The position numbers and the translations under genes were made by a program. DNA of 64,000 nucleotides from Chloroflexota bacterium (GTDB taxonomy: Bacteria; Chloroflexota; Anaerolineae; Anaerolineales; Villigracilaceae): positions 1,498,902 through 1,562,901 of the forward strand of contig JABFGC010000002.1 of assembly GCA_013112685.1 (NCBI GenBank), given 5' to 3'. Shown here piece after piece: positions 45,724 to 56,400 of the stretch. The notes beneath the pieces are model-generated. The model did no database searches. It worked only from the letters and a program-made list of their open reading frames with translations, and was not told the origin of the DNA. Position 1 is the first letter of the stretch; each line of letters starts with the position of its first letter.

Positions 45724-45735
45724 GTGCCTTGACTC

Positions 45736-46386
45736 CTACACGATGAGCCGTTCCTCTCCGGCATCCAAATTCGACTCTTCCTGGAAATTCTCGTCCTCAT
45801 ATTCCGCCGCCAGGAAGCGGCGCAGATTTGGAGTGGCGCGTTCGAGGCGGGCTTCCAGCGTATTGATGACATGAATCTGACCGTCTTCGCTGCGGGCGGT
45901 CAGACCGCCCCAACAATTCAAAACGTAACGTACCGGCAAGGTCAAGCCCAGGTCGGAAAGGATGCGGCTCAGCAGGGCTTGATCGCGCGGATCGGCTTGC
46001 AATTCAATTTGTCCGCCGATGGCGGCGGAATCATCGAATTCAGCCAGCGTCTCTTCCGCCAGGGTACGGAGAACGACCGGATAAGATGAAGCAGTCCGGG
46101 TCACGGCAAGACGGCCGCGGATTTGGTCCAGGGTTGCCCGGACAGTCTCTTCCCGCGCGCTTCCCAAAATGTGCAAGCCTTCAAGATGCGCCTGATGAAG
46201 GATGCGCGCCCGTTCGGCGCCGGCTGGGGCAGATGCTTTTGCAAAAGCCTCCTCCCTTGCCTTGCGGGCTTCCACATCGGCATTCGCCAGGATTTCCTTC
46301 ACCTTGAGATCGGCGCGCGCTTCCATCTCTCGAATTTGCGCCTCGCCGGAGGCGCGGATGGCATCCAGAATGGCTTGGAGACTCAT
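45736..46386 (-). CDS. V/A-type ATPase subunit E
   Basis: 216 residues from the ATG at 46386. An alanine/glutamate-rich N-terminal coiled coil (AILDAIRASGEAQIREMEAR) is followed by the globular peripheral-stalk domain (IGGQIELQADPRDQALLSRI). Part of the stator with subunit H/G. It starts one base after the c-subunit stop. Confidence 0.85.
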   Translation of the reverse strand: MSLQAILDAIRASGEAQIREMEARADLKVKEILANADVEARKAREEAFAKASAPAGAERARILHQAHLEGLHILGSAREETVRATLDQIRGRLAVTRTASSYPVVLRTLAEETLAEFDDSAAIGGQIELQADPRDQALLSRILSDLGLTLPVRYVLNCWGGLTARSEDGQIHVINTLEARLERATPNLRRFLAAEYEDENFQEESNLDAGEERLIV

Positions 46387-46387
46387 C

Positions 46388-46609
46388 TCAGCGTCCCAGC
46401 AAAAGGACCATTGCGGCAACGGCAAATCCCAGAATGACCATCGTTTCCGGGATGGCGATCAACAGGATGATCGTTCCGAGAGATTCCGGTTTCTCGGCGA
46501 TCACACCCGCTCCCGCTGCGCCAATGCCCGCCTGGGCGAGACCGGTGCCGATGGCGGCCAGACCCACCGCCAGCCCCGCGCCAATTGCAGCCAAACCAGC
46601 AGCATCCAT
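46388..46609 (-). CDS. V/A-type ATPase rotor ring subunit (K/c), single hairpin
   Basis: 73 residues, two membrane helices: MDAAGLAAIGAGLAVGLAAI, GTGLAQAGIGAAGAGV / IAEKPESLGTIILLIAIPET, MVILGFAVAAMVLLLGR. The ion-carrying glutamate is in IPETMVIL. Many Na+-pumping homologues have glutamine after ET (PETQ); here it is methionine, which points weakly to H+. A single hairpin rather than the duplicated four-helix form. Confidence 0.88.
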   Translation of the reverse strand: MDAAGLAAIGAGLAVGLAAIGTGLAQAGIGAAGAGVIAEKPESLGTIILLIAIPETMVILGFAVAAMVLLLGR

Positions 46610-46618
46610 TGCTACCTC

Positions 46619-48506
46619 CTAGTGACGGCTTTTGAACGGTTCGTACCGCCTGCCGCCGCCTTCATAAAATTTGCGAAAGAATTCGACATAATGCAAACGC
46701 AGGCTGTGGATCGTGGGGCTGAACGCGCCCATCGCCAGGTTCAAGGCGTGAATCAACAGCGCGATGATGGCGCCCACGATCAGGTTGCCGGCAATGCCAG
46801 CCAATTCGTTGGCGACTTTGGCAAGATACACCGACGCCAGCCCGATTGCCGCAATACGCAGATAGGAAAGCACGTTGCCGATCAACCCGATGAATTCGAT
46901 GGGCCCCATCAACAAACCCAGCCAGCCCATGGAGGCGCCCAGCATGGCAATGCCCACGATCAATCCGGCGACCGCCGGGGTCATTAATCCTTCGGGAAGG
47001 AGGTCTGCCAGCACGCCGACCAGGAAGAAGAGACTGATCAAACCGACCAGCATCCCGCCGTGTTCCAGCAGATGGCTGCGGCTGCGCTCTTGAAGCGCCT
47101 CCCAAACGCCGAGGATCAAACCGAGCGTGACGTGAACCGCGCCGACCGCCACCGTGGTCAGCAAGCAGGTTCAACACCATCGAAGCGTCGGTGCGCGCAA
47201 ACCACAGCGGGTGCAATCCCCATTCCTCTCCCAACGTGCCGAACGCTTCGCCGAACAGAAATCCAAAAATAATGCCCCATACGGAACCCATCGCCAGCAC
47301 AACCAGGATGTCGTGCAGGACGCCTTTTTTGAATTTGCGTGTCAGAATCAGGCTGAGCGCCAGCAAAATGGCTCCATAGCCGATGTCGCCGAGGATCATT
47401 CCGAAGAAGATCGGCATGAAGAATGCCATCAGCCGGGTCGGGTCAATATGTCCGTAACGCGGCAGGGCGAGCAAATTCACAAGGCTCTCGAAGGGTTTTG
47501 CCACCGATGGGTTTTGCAGCACCACCGGGGCGCGCTTTTTCATTTCCGGCGTGAACGGAAGCAATCGGACATGGATCGTATCCCCCACCGCTGCCTGCAA
47601 CCCCGCTTTGACTCGCTCGAAATCGCTGGCAGGCGTCCAGCCCGTGATCGCAAAGGTCATATCGGTTTCGCCGAAGCGGGTCAGAACGCTGTTCGTGTCA
47701 ATTTCTTCGTGCAGGCGCGCGCTCCACGCGGCGAGTCTGTCGCACCATTGCAGGGAGAATTGCGTCAATTCCCGTTCCACCGATTTGATCTCTTCAGGGA
47801 CGATTGCCATGCGGCGCTGTAAGGTATCCAACACAATATCGGGAGGACCGCCGCCCAATTGAGCGGGCAGGCGCAGGCGCGAAATATCTTCGTGACCAAG
47901 GATAGATTCAATCTTGTCCGTGAATTCCTGTGGGAAGACGATCAGCATGGCGCGGGTGGAAGCATCCACATCGCTGGAAACGGTTTCCGCGCGCCCGTTG
48001 GTCAATTCGAGCACCTGCCGGGAAAGCAGATCCAGGACTCCCAGATGTTCCCGATTCCCCAACACTCCCACCGAGACGTTTCCCGGTTTATGAGCAGATT
48101 CTGGGATGATCGGCAGCAGGCGGCGAAGCGTGGTTTCATAACGGGGCAAAGAAGCCAGTTCAGCCTGAAACGCATCGCGCCGTGATGTGAGAGCCTGTAC
48201 CTGGGGCAGGATTTCCTCCACCGCCGAGCGCGCCTCCGCAATACAGTCTTCAGAGGCGGGCGGCGATGCCTGGTTCGATCCGCATCCCAAAATCTCGATC
48301 AATCCGTCCACGCGGGCGGCTAACAAACTCAGGTCTTCCTGATACTTCAACGTATCCCGGTCGGGGTTCAATGGGCGCACCAGAACATTGGACGATTCCG
48401 CCATTTCATCAATGTGCACGCAGCCCAAGCCGCGCAAGGTGTGAAGCGCCAATTGAAGATCGGTTTTCAGCCCGATGATTTCCAGCGGCGCCATTTTAGT
48501 GTTCAT
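46619..48506 (-). CDS. V/A-type ATPase subunit I (stator a-subunit), one frameshift
   Basis: Large N-terminal cytosolic domain (MAPLEIIGLKTDLQLALHTL, RGLGCVHIDE) with coiled-coil arms, then membrane domain. Key blocks: AFFMPIFFGMILGDIGYGAI, GFLFGEAFGTLGEEWGLHPL. After VLNLL an extra T near 47163 breaks the frame; the continuation LTTVAVGAVHVTLGLILGVW runs to GNVLSYLRIAAIGLASVYLA, with the essential arginine in LSYLRI, and on to the end at 46619. Corrected length about 628. It overlaps the stalk subunit upstream by 11 bases. Confidence 0.9.
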
Positions 48507-48852
48507 CCGCCCGCCATTCTCCCTTCCAGCCCAGGACAAAATCCACGCAGCGCAAGGTGAGGGATGCCATCCGCTGCCCTCCGCGATGCTTTAGTTCCTC
48601 TGCCCGCTGGCGCGCCCGCAAAACGACCACCTGCGCCTCTTCTTCCGCCTTGCCCACGACGGCTTTATAGTGAGCCTCACCTTCCTTCCGACCGGCATCG
48701 CGCACTGCATAGATGAGCTGTTCGGAAATCGTGCGGACTTTGGCGGCTTTTTCTTCGACAGCCTCCCGCGCGGCAACAAGCCGGCGGGCTACCTCCGCCT
48801 CGACGAGGCGGATTTGATCCAGGGGCGAAAGATCGGTAATTCGAGTGTTCAT
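48496..48852 (-). CDS. V/A-type ATPase peripheral-stalk subunit H/G
   Basis: 118 residues from the ATG at 48852. LSPLDQIRLVEAEVARRLVA and EEEAQVVVLRARQRAEELKH show the right-handed coiled-coil composition of subunit G/H. First gene of the operon; the longer upstream frame has no ribosome-binding site or homology. The intergenic space up to 49003 must hold the operon's promoter; I cannot pick one with confidence. Confidence 0.75.
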   Translation of the reverse strand: MNTRITDLSPLDQIRLVEAEVARRLVAAREAVEEKAAKVRTISEQLIYAVRDAGRKEGEAHYKAVVGKAEEEAQVVVLRARQRAEELKHRGGQRMASLTLRCVDFVLGWKGEWRADEH

Positions 48853-49002
48853 GGGACCCGGTTTCGACGTTTGTCCGTTTGCAGAACATGCGAATATCAT
48901 TCAAAGCGCCGACAGGGCGCCACTTAAAAAGTAAGGGAGAAACAGGATTAAATCATCCCCCCACAGCCTGAAAAAAGACCGTCACACACCCTATCTTTGG
49001 AA

Positions 49003-49034
49003 CAAAAAAGACCCGGCGCAGAGGCGGGTTTCTT
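49003..49034 (-). terminator. Intrinsic terminator for the two-component operon
   Basis: On the minus strand, AACCCGCCTCTGCGCCGGGT is followed by CTTTTTTG: stem ACCCG/CGGGT with a GC-rich loop, then a T-tract. It lies 25-57 bases past the response-regulator stop (49060). Confidence 0.75.
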
Positions 49035-49059
49035 CCATGGCAGGGTACAAATCAAACTG

Positions 49060-49713
49060 CTAAAGTTCTATAATTTTCTTCTGAATTGCATACTTGATCA
49101 AATCCCCCCGGTCATGCAGGTCCAGTTTTTGCATCAGGCTGGTGCGATGCGACTGTACCGTCTTGACCGAGAGATGCAAAATTTCGGCGATCTCGCGGCT
49201 GGTTTTGCCTTCGGCGATCAACTGCAACACTTCCCGCTCGCGTGAGGAAAGCGCATTGGGATCATCCTCCTCCCGGTGAACATCGCGGCTGAGATAATCC
49301 TCCAACAGCAGGCGGGTGATGGCGGGAGAAAGCACCGCCTCGCCGTTATACACCGCGCGGATGGCGGACACCAGTTCGGTTGCCGCCGCCCGTTTGATGA
49401 TGTAACCGGATGCGCCCACTTCGAGCGTCTCGCGGAAGTATTCTTCGTGATCATACATGGTCAGGATCAGCACGTTGATTTCGGGGTGTTCGCGCTTGAT
49501 CTGGCGCGTCGCTTCCAAGCCGTTGAGCAGGGGCATGGCAATATCCATCAACACCACGTTGGGCTTCAATTGACCCGCCAGACGGACGGCTTCGCGCCCA
49601 TCCTCCGCCTCGCCCACCACAACCATATCCTGCTCGTCTTCGAGGAGGGCGGCGATGCCGCTGCGGAACAGGGTGTGATCGTCGGCGATCAGGATACGGA
49701 TCTTTTGTGTCAC
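49060..49713 (-). CDS. NarL/LuxR-type response regulator
   Basis: 217 residues, complete. Receiver: ADDHTLF, phospho-acceptor in VVLMDIAMP, threonine in ILTMYD, lysine in YIIKRAA. LuxR HTH: LSSREREVLQLIAEGKTSRE, IAEILHLSVKTVQSHRTSLM. Start overlaps the kinase stop by four bases (ATGA), so the pair is coupled. Likely targets are nearby operons, unproven. Confidence 0.93.
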   Translation of the reverse strand: MTQKIRILIADDHTLFRSGIAALLEDEQDMVVVGEAEDGREAVRLAGQLKPNVVLMDIAMPLLNGLEATRQIKREHPEINVLILTMYDHEEYFRETLEVGASGYIIKRAAATELVSAIRAVYNGEAVLSPAITRLLLEDYLSRDVHREEDDPNALSSREREVLQLIAEGKTSREIAEILHLSVKTVQSHRTSLMQKLDLHDRGDLIKYAIQKKIIEL

Positions 49714-50825
49714 GGTTGCACCATTGCTTCAGGCGCATTCGGGGGGACGGATGCGGCTTCGTTGGACTGGGTCGAGTCTTCAAAATGGAAGGGAACGTAT
49801 ACCCGCAGGCTGGTCCCTGCCCCCTCGACAGACCTCACCTCCATACCGCCGCCCGCCAGCGATACGCGCTCCTGAATGCCCAATAATCCAAGCTGCTTCC
49901 GGTAAACAGCCCCGTCCACCGCTTTTGCGATATCGAAACCGCACCCGTCATCCTGAATCTCCAGCCAGACGTTTCCCTGTTCGATCCAGAGGCGGATGGA
50001 TACTTTTTTGGCATCGGCATGACGGATGATATTGCTCACCGCCTCCTGGCTGATGCGGAACAGCATCGTCTCCAAATGCAGGGGCAGTCTCATCATTTCG
50101 CCCGTCGTTCCAAAATCCACCATCACGCCTTCGGTTTCCAAATTGCTGCGCGCAAACCAGCGGATGGCGGCAACCAACCCCAGATCGTCGAGGATGGCGG
50201 GACGCAGGTCCCAGATCACTTTTCTCAGGTTTTCCAAAAGCTGGGTAGCCACTTTCTGGATGTCGGCGACGCGGCGCGCCAGGTCCGGCGCATCAGCGGG
50301 AATCAGGTTTCCCAGTCGTTCCAGGTGAATGATCAGCATGGAAATGGACTGGGCGGTGTCGTCGTGCAAACTGCGGGCGATGCGGACGCGTTCCTCTTCC
50401 TGCGCGTTGATGGCTCGTTCCGAGATTGCCCGCAGTTGACTGGTGCGGTTGGCGAGCCGTGCGAGCGTCAGGTCAATGGCGGTTACCAGGTGATGGATGT
50501 TGGGATCCTGGTATTTTTTCAACGAATCCGGGATGACGATTTGCCCTCCGTTCGCCTGCTCCAGCGCGCTGCCCAATTCGTTCAGGGGATGAAGCGCGGT
50601 TCGGATGATCCAATAATTCACGACCAGGGTGATCAAAATGCCCGAAACCGAAAACAGCAGGATCAGCCAGACGTTCCCAAACAGGGTCAGGTGACGGGTG
50701 AAGATCGTCCCGGCAATTGCCCCAATGATGATGATTGCGGAATTCCCAATCAATACGCGATTGAAAATGGGAACCCGCAGCATCAATTCCCTGTAACGCG
50801 CCAGCAGGCGGGATAGCGCTTCCAT
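49710..50825 (-). CDS. Membrane sensor histidine kinase (NarX/LiaS type)
   Basis: 371 residues. Two membrane segments (about 28-42 and 50-72) with almost no external loop, HAMP-like linker (75-125), HisKA_3 with H154 in RSLHDDTAQSISML, HATPase with N in EAVSNIIRHADAK, and G-boxes DDGCGF and GLLGIQER. The lack of a periplasmic sensor loop suggests detection within the membrane, as in LiaS-like kinases. Divergent from the formate/nitrite channel gene. Confidence 0.9.
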   Translation of the reverse strand: MEALSRLLARYRELMLRVPIFNRVLIGNSAIIIIGAIAGTIFTRHLTLFGNVWLILLFSVSGILITLVVNYWIIRTALHPLNELGSALEQANGGQIVIPDSLKKYQDPNIHHLVTAIDLTLARLANRTSQLRAISERAINAQEEERVRIARSLHDDTAQSISMLIIHLERLGNLIPADAPDLARRVADIQKVATQLLENLRKVIWDLRPAILDDLGLVAAIRWFARSNLETEGVMVDFGTTGEMMRLPLHLETMLFRISQEAVSNIIRHADAKKVSIRLWIEQGNVWLEIQDDGCGFDIAKAVDGAVYRKQLGLLGIQERVSLAGGGMEVRSVEGAGTSLRVYVPFHFEDSTQSNEAASVPPNAPEAMVQP

Positions 50826-51065
50826 CTTCTTTAAAAAACATCATAGCATGGGCTGGATTGTCGAACAAGTTGCCTTTGACTGCGCTGCGGGGTGATTTTG
50901 TCATATTCCTGGGGATTTTCGCTCCGTAGGTCTTATTTTTTTCTCGGATAGGTTGCCGAAGGGACGGTTTTCAGGCGGTGGGTGGATGTTGCCGTCCGCC
51001 GTCCAGCGTATTGTGTGGGTGAATCTTCTTTCGTCCAATTTCCATTTAATCCGAGGAGAGATCCC
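50826..51065. other. Divergent intergenic region
   Basis: 240 bases between the kinase (minus) and the formate/nitrite channel (plus), so it carries both promoters. A GAGGAGAG ribosome-binding site precedes the channel ATG. I see AT-rich blocks (TTATTTTTTTC at 50932) but no promoter pair that I would defend, and no open frame with support. Confidence 0.5.
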
Positions 51066-51972
51066 ATGCCAGAACAAACCAATTTTTCCTTCGATGCTCT
51101 CATGCCGCCCGAAATGGCGGGCAAGGCGGAAAACGTGGGGGTGAACAAAGCCCAATTGAATTCGTTCAGGATGTTCGCGCTTGCCATCCTGGCGGGAGCG
51201 TTCATCGCGCTGGGCGCCATCTTCTCCACCACGGCAACCACCGGCGGAAGCGCCCTCCCTTACGGGATTGTGCGCGTGATTGCCGGTGCAACCTTCAGCC
51301 TCCGGGCTGATCCTGGTGGTCGTCGCCGGGGCGGAACTCTTCACGGGCAACAACCTCATCGTGATGGCGTGGGCGAGCCACAAAGTCTCCACGGGTCAAT
51401 TGCTGCGGAACTGGCTCGTCGTCTATGTGGGGAACTTCATCGGTTCCATCCTCACGGCGTACATGATGTACCTGAGCAGGCAATATGAGATGAGCAGCGG
51501 CGCGGTCGGCTTAACTGCCCTGAATATCGCCAACACCAAAACGGGACTTGATTTCGTTCCAGCCCTGGTTCTTGGAATTTTCTGCAACACGCTGGTGTGT
51601 CTCGCGGTTTGGTTGTGCATGAGCGCGCGCACCACGACCGACCGGGTGCTGGCAATCGTGCCGCCCATCTCTGCCTTCGTCGCGGCGGGATTTGAGCACA
51701 GCATCGCCAACATGTATTTCATCCCGGTGGGACTGTTCATCAAGGCAGGAGCAAGCGCGACCTTTTGGACAAACATCGGCAAGACCGCGGCAGATTTCCC
51801 GAACCTGACCTGGGGAAATTTCTTCCTCGCAAATTTGCTGCCTGTCACTATTGGCAACATCATTGGCGGCGCGGTGATGGTCGGCTTGGTGTACTGGTCC
51901 ATTTATCTGCGCACGGCGCAGAAAACAACCGCCAAACCAGCCCAGATGAAGCCTGCCGAGCATCGTTCGTAA
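51066..51972 (+). CDS. Formate/nitrite transporter family channel, one frameshift
   Basis: MPEQTNFSFDALMPPEMAGK start. FNT-family signature GAELFTGNNLI, six membrane segments, LCNTLV-like block (GIFCNTLVCLAVWLC), and the FEHSIANMYFIP motif that shapes the pore. After VIAGATFSL one extra C near 51299 shifts the frame; the continuation GLILVVVAGAELFTGN is in the next frame. Corrected length about 301. Position ahead of the Hdr cluster suggests formate or nitrite handling; the substrate is not readable. Confidence 0.88.
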
Positions 51973-51981
51973 GAATAGTAA

Positions 51982-52014
51982 AGACCTGACAGGTTTTGAA
52001 AACCTGTCAGGTCT
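51982..52014. repeat. Perfect 14-bp palindrome
   Basis: AGACCTGACAGGTT, loop TTGAA, AACCTGTCAGGTCT. Lies between the channel stop and the HdrC start, overlapping neither. No T-tract. It may be a dispersed repeat or a transcript-processing or attenuation hairpin. Confidence 0.75.
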
Positions 52015-52025
52015 AAGGAGTCAGC

Positions 52026-52553
52026 GTGAGTCATCACCTGCTCGATGAAATCAGGACACTGTCCCGCCGGGAAGTGGAGTTGTGCTACCACTGCCACAAA
52101 TGCACCGCCGGTTGCCCGGTGGTGGATGCGATGCAATACGGTCCCGACCTGCTCTTGCGGATGGTTTCGCTCGGGCAGGACGAGGCTGTTTTGAAAAGCC
52201 GCGACATCTGGCTATGCGTCGGATGCTATATCTGCGCGACGCGCTGTCCCAATGACATTGACATCGCCGTGACGATGGACACGCTGAGGCAAACGTCGCT
52301 GGCGCGCGGCTATCCTGCGGGCGAACGTGACGCGCTGTTATTCCATCGTCTGTTCATGGGCGTGGTGCAGCGCTTTGGTCGCTCGCACGAGGCCTTCATG
52401 CTGGGGCTGTTCAAAGTCCTCTCCAAAGTTCCATTGATGATTGACGTCCCGGCTGGCATTGGATTGTTCATGCGCGGCAAAGTTCCGATCTTGCCTGAAC
52501 GATTGCGCGCGCCGACTCAAGTCCGACAAATATTCCAACGGAGTAAAACATGA
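52026..52553 (+). CDS. HdrC-like Fe-S protein
   Basis: 175 residues, GTG start with AAGGAG six bases upstream. Two [4Fe-4S] motifs: CYHCHKCTAGCP near residue 20 and CVGCYICATRCP near 62. The hydrophilic length and spacing match HdrC of soluble heterodisulfide-reductase-like complexes, with no membrane part. It passes electrons between HdrA and HdrB. Overlaps hdrB by four bases. Confidence 0.88.
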   Translation: MSHHLLDEIRTLSRREVELCYHCHKCTAGCPVVDAMQYGPDLLLRMVSLGQDEAVLKSRDIWLCVGCYICATRCPNDIDIAVTMDTLRQTSLARGYPAGERDALLFHRLFMGVVQRFGRSHEAFMLGLFKVLSKVPLMIDVPAGIGLFMRGKVPILPERLRAPTQVRQIFQRSKT

Positions 52554-53425
52554 ATTACTCCTACTACCCCGGCTGCTCCCTGCACTCGACGGGCATTGAA
52601 TACGGACTCTCCACCCGCGCGGTCTTCAAACATCTTGGATTGGAATTAAACGAACTGGATGATTGGAACTGCTGCGGAGCCTCGTCTGCTCATGCGCTTC
52701 ATCCCACACTTGCAGTTGCCCTGCCCGCCCGGACCTTGTCCCTCGCCCAAGCCTTCGACCGCGATCTCGTCATCCCGTGCGCGGCGTGCTACAACCGACT
52801 CAAAGGCGCGGACCTGGCGATGCGCAACGATTCCCGAATCCGCTCACAGATGGAGTCCATGCTTGGGTTCCAGTACGCAGGCTCGGTGGCGGTCAGAAGC
52901 GTCCTGGCGGTTTTGGCGGAAGATGTTGGCATCAAAAGAATCTCCGAAGAGACGCGTCATCCGCTTTATGGATTTAAAGTCGTCACATATTACGGTTGCC
53001 TGCTTGTTCGTCCTCCAGAAATCGCACAGTTCGATGATCCCGATAATCCGCAAGTGATGGGAAATTTGATGCGCGGCATCGGTGTGGAAGTCATGCCTTG
53101 GTCGCACGCGACGGATTGTTGCGGAGGAAGTTTGTCGCTCAGTCGTTCTGATGTTGTGCAGAATCTCGTTGGGCGTTTGGCGGAACGGGCGCGTGAAGCG
53201 GGCGCGGATGCGATTGTCACCGCTTGTCCATTGTGTCAGGTCAATCTCGAAATGCGCCAAACTTCCGAGCCGAAAATACCCGCGTTCTATTTCACGGAAT
53301 TACTTGGGCTGGCATTCGGTTTGCCCGATGCGGACAAATGGTTTCGCAAACATCTGATTGACCCAAGACCAGTTCTCATGTCGTTGCGAGCCGATGGTCG
53401 AGTAGCCGCGAACCTCAAACGGTGA
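52550..53425 (+). CDS. HdrB-like protein with two CCG domains
   Basis: 291 residues. Cysteine-rich (CCG) domains: first YYPGCSLHS, WNCCGASS, PCAACYNR; second YYGCLL, TDCCGGSLSL, TACPLCQVNL. These bind the noncubane [4Fe-4S] clusters that reduce disulfides in HdrB. The last 15 residues (MSLRADGRVAANLKR) and stop are encoded by a repeat of families G and H, so the natural C-terminus has been replaced or extended. Translation is coupled to HdrC. Confidence 0.88.
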   Translation: MNYSYYPGCSLHSTGIEYGLSTRAVFKHLGLELNELDDWNCCGASSAHALHPTLAVALPARTLSLAQAFDRDLVIPCAACYNRLKGADLAMRNDSRIRSQMESMLGFQYAGSVAVRSVLAVLAEDVGIKRISEETRHPLYGFKVVTYYGCLLVRPPEIAQFDDPDNPQVMGNLMRGIGVEVMPWSHATDCCGGSLSLSRSDVVQNLVGRLAERAREAGADAIVTACPLCQVNLEMRQTSEPKIPAFYFTELLGLAFGLPDADKWFRKHLIDPRPVLMSLRADGRVAANLKR

Positions 53426-53463
53426 GTGCGGCGTACCGAGACCAAAGGCGAAGCAATCTCCTG
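53378..53463. repeat. Families G and H repeat encoding the HdrB C-terminus
   Basis: ATGTCGTTGCGAG (family G end), GGTCGAGTAGCCGCGAA (family H), GCGGCGTACCGAGACCA, then CGAAGCAATCTCCTG (family G other end). The intergenic copy at 58970-59135 has the same order. Here the first half is translated. Confidence 0.78.
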
Positions 53464-53480
53464 TTTTTGGGAGATGACTT

Positions 53481-56400
53481 ATGACCGATATAAATAACGA
53501 CATCAAAGATAAACCTCCCGTCGGCGCGGCGCTGGTTGTCGGCGCGGGCATTGCCGGGATGCAAGCCGCGTTGGATTTGGCGGAATCGGGAATCAAAGTT
53601 TATTTATTGGACAAAGCCCCTGCCATCGGCGGCACGATGTCCATGCTCGATAAAACCTTTCCAACCAACGATTGCGCGATGTGTATTATGTCGCCCAAGT
53701 TGGTGGAGGTGGGACGGCATCTCAACATCGAATTGATGAACTGCGCTGAAGTCGAATCCATCGCGGGCGAACCCGGCGATTTGACCGTGACCATCCGACA
53801 ACATCCGCGCTACGTGGATTTGAAAAAATGCACCGGCTGTGGCGATTGCGCCGCGGCGTGTCCCATTACTTTGCCCGACCAGTTCAACGGCGAACTTTCA
53901 ACGCGTAAGGCGATTTACAAACTTTATCCGCAGGCGATCCCGAACGCGTTTGCCATCGAGAAACGCGGCACGGCTCCGTGTCGTGACGCCTGTCCCATTC
54001 ACCAGCGCGCGCAGGGATATTTAGCACTGGTTGCCGAAGGAAGATTCGCCGACGCTTACCGCACCATTCTCGAAGATAATCCCTTCCCATCCATTTGCGG
54101 GCGTGTGTGCAGTCATCGCTGTGAAGATTCCTGCAACCGCGCACAAGTGGACAAGGCTGTCAACATCATGGGTGTCAAGAGGTTTGTGGCAGATTGGGCG
54201 TGGGAGAAGCAGTTGTCAGTAATCAGTGATCAGTCATCAGTGAGCAGTAATCAGTCTCCAGTGGGCAGTAATCAGTCTCCAGTGGGCAGTAATCAGTCTC
54301 CAGTCTCAAGTCTCCAATTACAAGGAAAAACCGTTGCCGTTGTGGGTTCTGGTCCCGCAGGCTTGACCTGTGCGCGCGACCTTGTGCGACAGGGCTGTAA
54401 GGTGACGGTCTTTGAGGCGCTGCCCATTCCCGGCGGCATGATGCGAGTCGGCGTCCCCGCGCATCGCCTGCCGCATGATGTGGTCGAGCGTGAAATCAAT
54501 GCAATCCTATCGGAAGGAATCGAACTCAAACTCAACCATCGCGTGGAAGATGTGGAAGCGTTGCTCAACGATTTCGACGCCGTCTTTGTCGCCATCGGCG
54601 CGCACGGCGGAGTTAAGTTGCCAATTCCAGGAAATGATTTACCTGATGTTTTACTTGCTACAGAATTCTTGCGAAACACTAGTCTCCAATCTCCAATCTC
54701 AAATCTCAAATCTCAAGCCATTAATGGCAAACGAGTTTTAGTCCTCGGCGGCGGCAACGTCGCAGTGGATACCGCCATGACCGCCGTTCGTCTCGGCGCG
54801 AGTTGGGTCGGCATGACCTGTCTCGAAGGGCGCGGACAAATGCCTGCCCATGAATGGGAAATTCGCGATGCGGAAGAAGAGGGCATTGAAGTCTTTCCTT
54901 CTCGCACTTTCAAAGAGATAACAAACGATAACGGCAAAGTGACGGGCGTTCGCACAGTGACGGTTGACTTCCACGGCTTCATCGAAGGTCGCCCCGATTT
55001 TGAAGAATTCCCTGAAACCGAAGAAATCATCCCCGCTGATGTAGTTATCTTTGCCATCGGTCAACGAGTTGAATCAAATTGCCTGAAGCAGGTGAATCAT
55101 CCGCGCGGACGCGTCGAAGTGGATAAGGAAACGCTCGCCACCAACATCGCGGGAATCTTCGCAGGCGGCGACGCGGTCACAGGCACTGCCTTCATCGTGG
55201 ATGCCATCGCCGCCGGTCATCGCGCGGCAAAATCCATAAGCGCTTATCTGAATCAATCCAACCAATTACCAATTACGAATTACGAATTACCAACAATCGC
55301 TAAACTCACTCCCACTGAAGTCACCGAACGTATCACCAGCGGCAAAGCATCGAACGCTTTGCGAACCGAAATGCCGAAACGTTCGCCTTGCGAACGCATC
55401 GCGGACTCCACCGAAATCGCCTCTACCCTCACCGAAGAACAAGCCCGCGCCGAAGCGGAGCGTTGTTTGCGTTGCGGCATTTGCTCCGAATGTAATCAAT
55501 GTGTTTACGTGTGTCGCGCCAACGCCATCAATCATACCAAGACCGAACATCTCACAGAGTTGAATGTCGGCGCGGTCATCCTCACGCCCGGTCTCGAACC
55601 CATGCCCGGCGACATCCGCCCTGAATACGGCTACGGGCGTTATCCCAACGTTGTCACCAGCATCCAATTCGAACGGATGCTTTCCGCGTCGGGACCGTTC
55701 AAAGGAGTCGTTCAACGTCCATCCGACGGCGCGCATCCGCGCAAGGTAGCGTGGATTCAGTGCGTAGGTTCGCGTGACTCCACTTGTTCCCCTCTCCCCT
55801 CGGGAGAGGGGCTAGGGGTGAGGGCGGATTACTGCTCCTCCGTCTGCTGCATGTACACCACCAAGGAAGCCATCATTGCCAAAGAGCATGATCCGCACAT
55901 CGAGCCGACGGTCTTTTACATTGACATCCGCTCCTTCGGCAAAGGCTTCGAGCCATACATCGAACGCGCCCGCAACGAGCATGGCATCCGCTATCTGCGC
56001 TGCATGGTTTCGTCCGTCAAAGAAAATCCCATCAACCACAACCTGCGCTTGACCTACGTGACGTGGGACGGCAAACCGATTTCGCATGAAGACGAATTTG
56101 ACCTGGTCGTCCTCTCGGTCGGACTCCGCCCCACGGATTCGACTCGCGCCTTAGCCGAACGTCTCCGCATCAAACTCACCGACAGCGGATTCGCCGATAT
56201 CAACCGTTTCTCCCCGACACAGACCTCCGTGCCGGGAGTTTTCGTCGCGGGAGCCTTCGCCGAGCCAAAGGACATTCCCGAATCAGTCATCGAAGCCTCT
56301 TGCGCGGCATCGCAGGTATCAGCATTGCTTGGAACCGCCCGCGGAACATTGACCCGCGTCCCTGAATATCCACCCGAACGCGATGTCAGCGATGAACCCG

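Noticed and set aside
51982..52014. Intrinsic terminator after the FNT channel
   Set aside because: Perfect stem but no T-tract on either strand.
54216..54310. Ordinary low-complexity linker in the HdrA fusion
   Set aside because: The DNA, not only the peptide, is repeated (21-base units) and matches the non-coding repeat after jetC, so a simple protein linker does not explain it.
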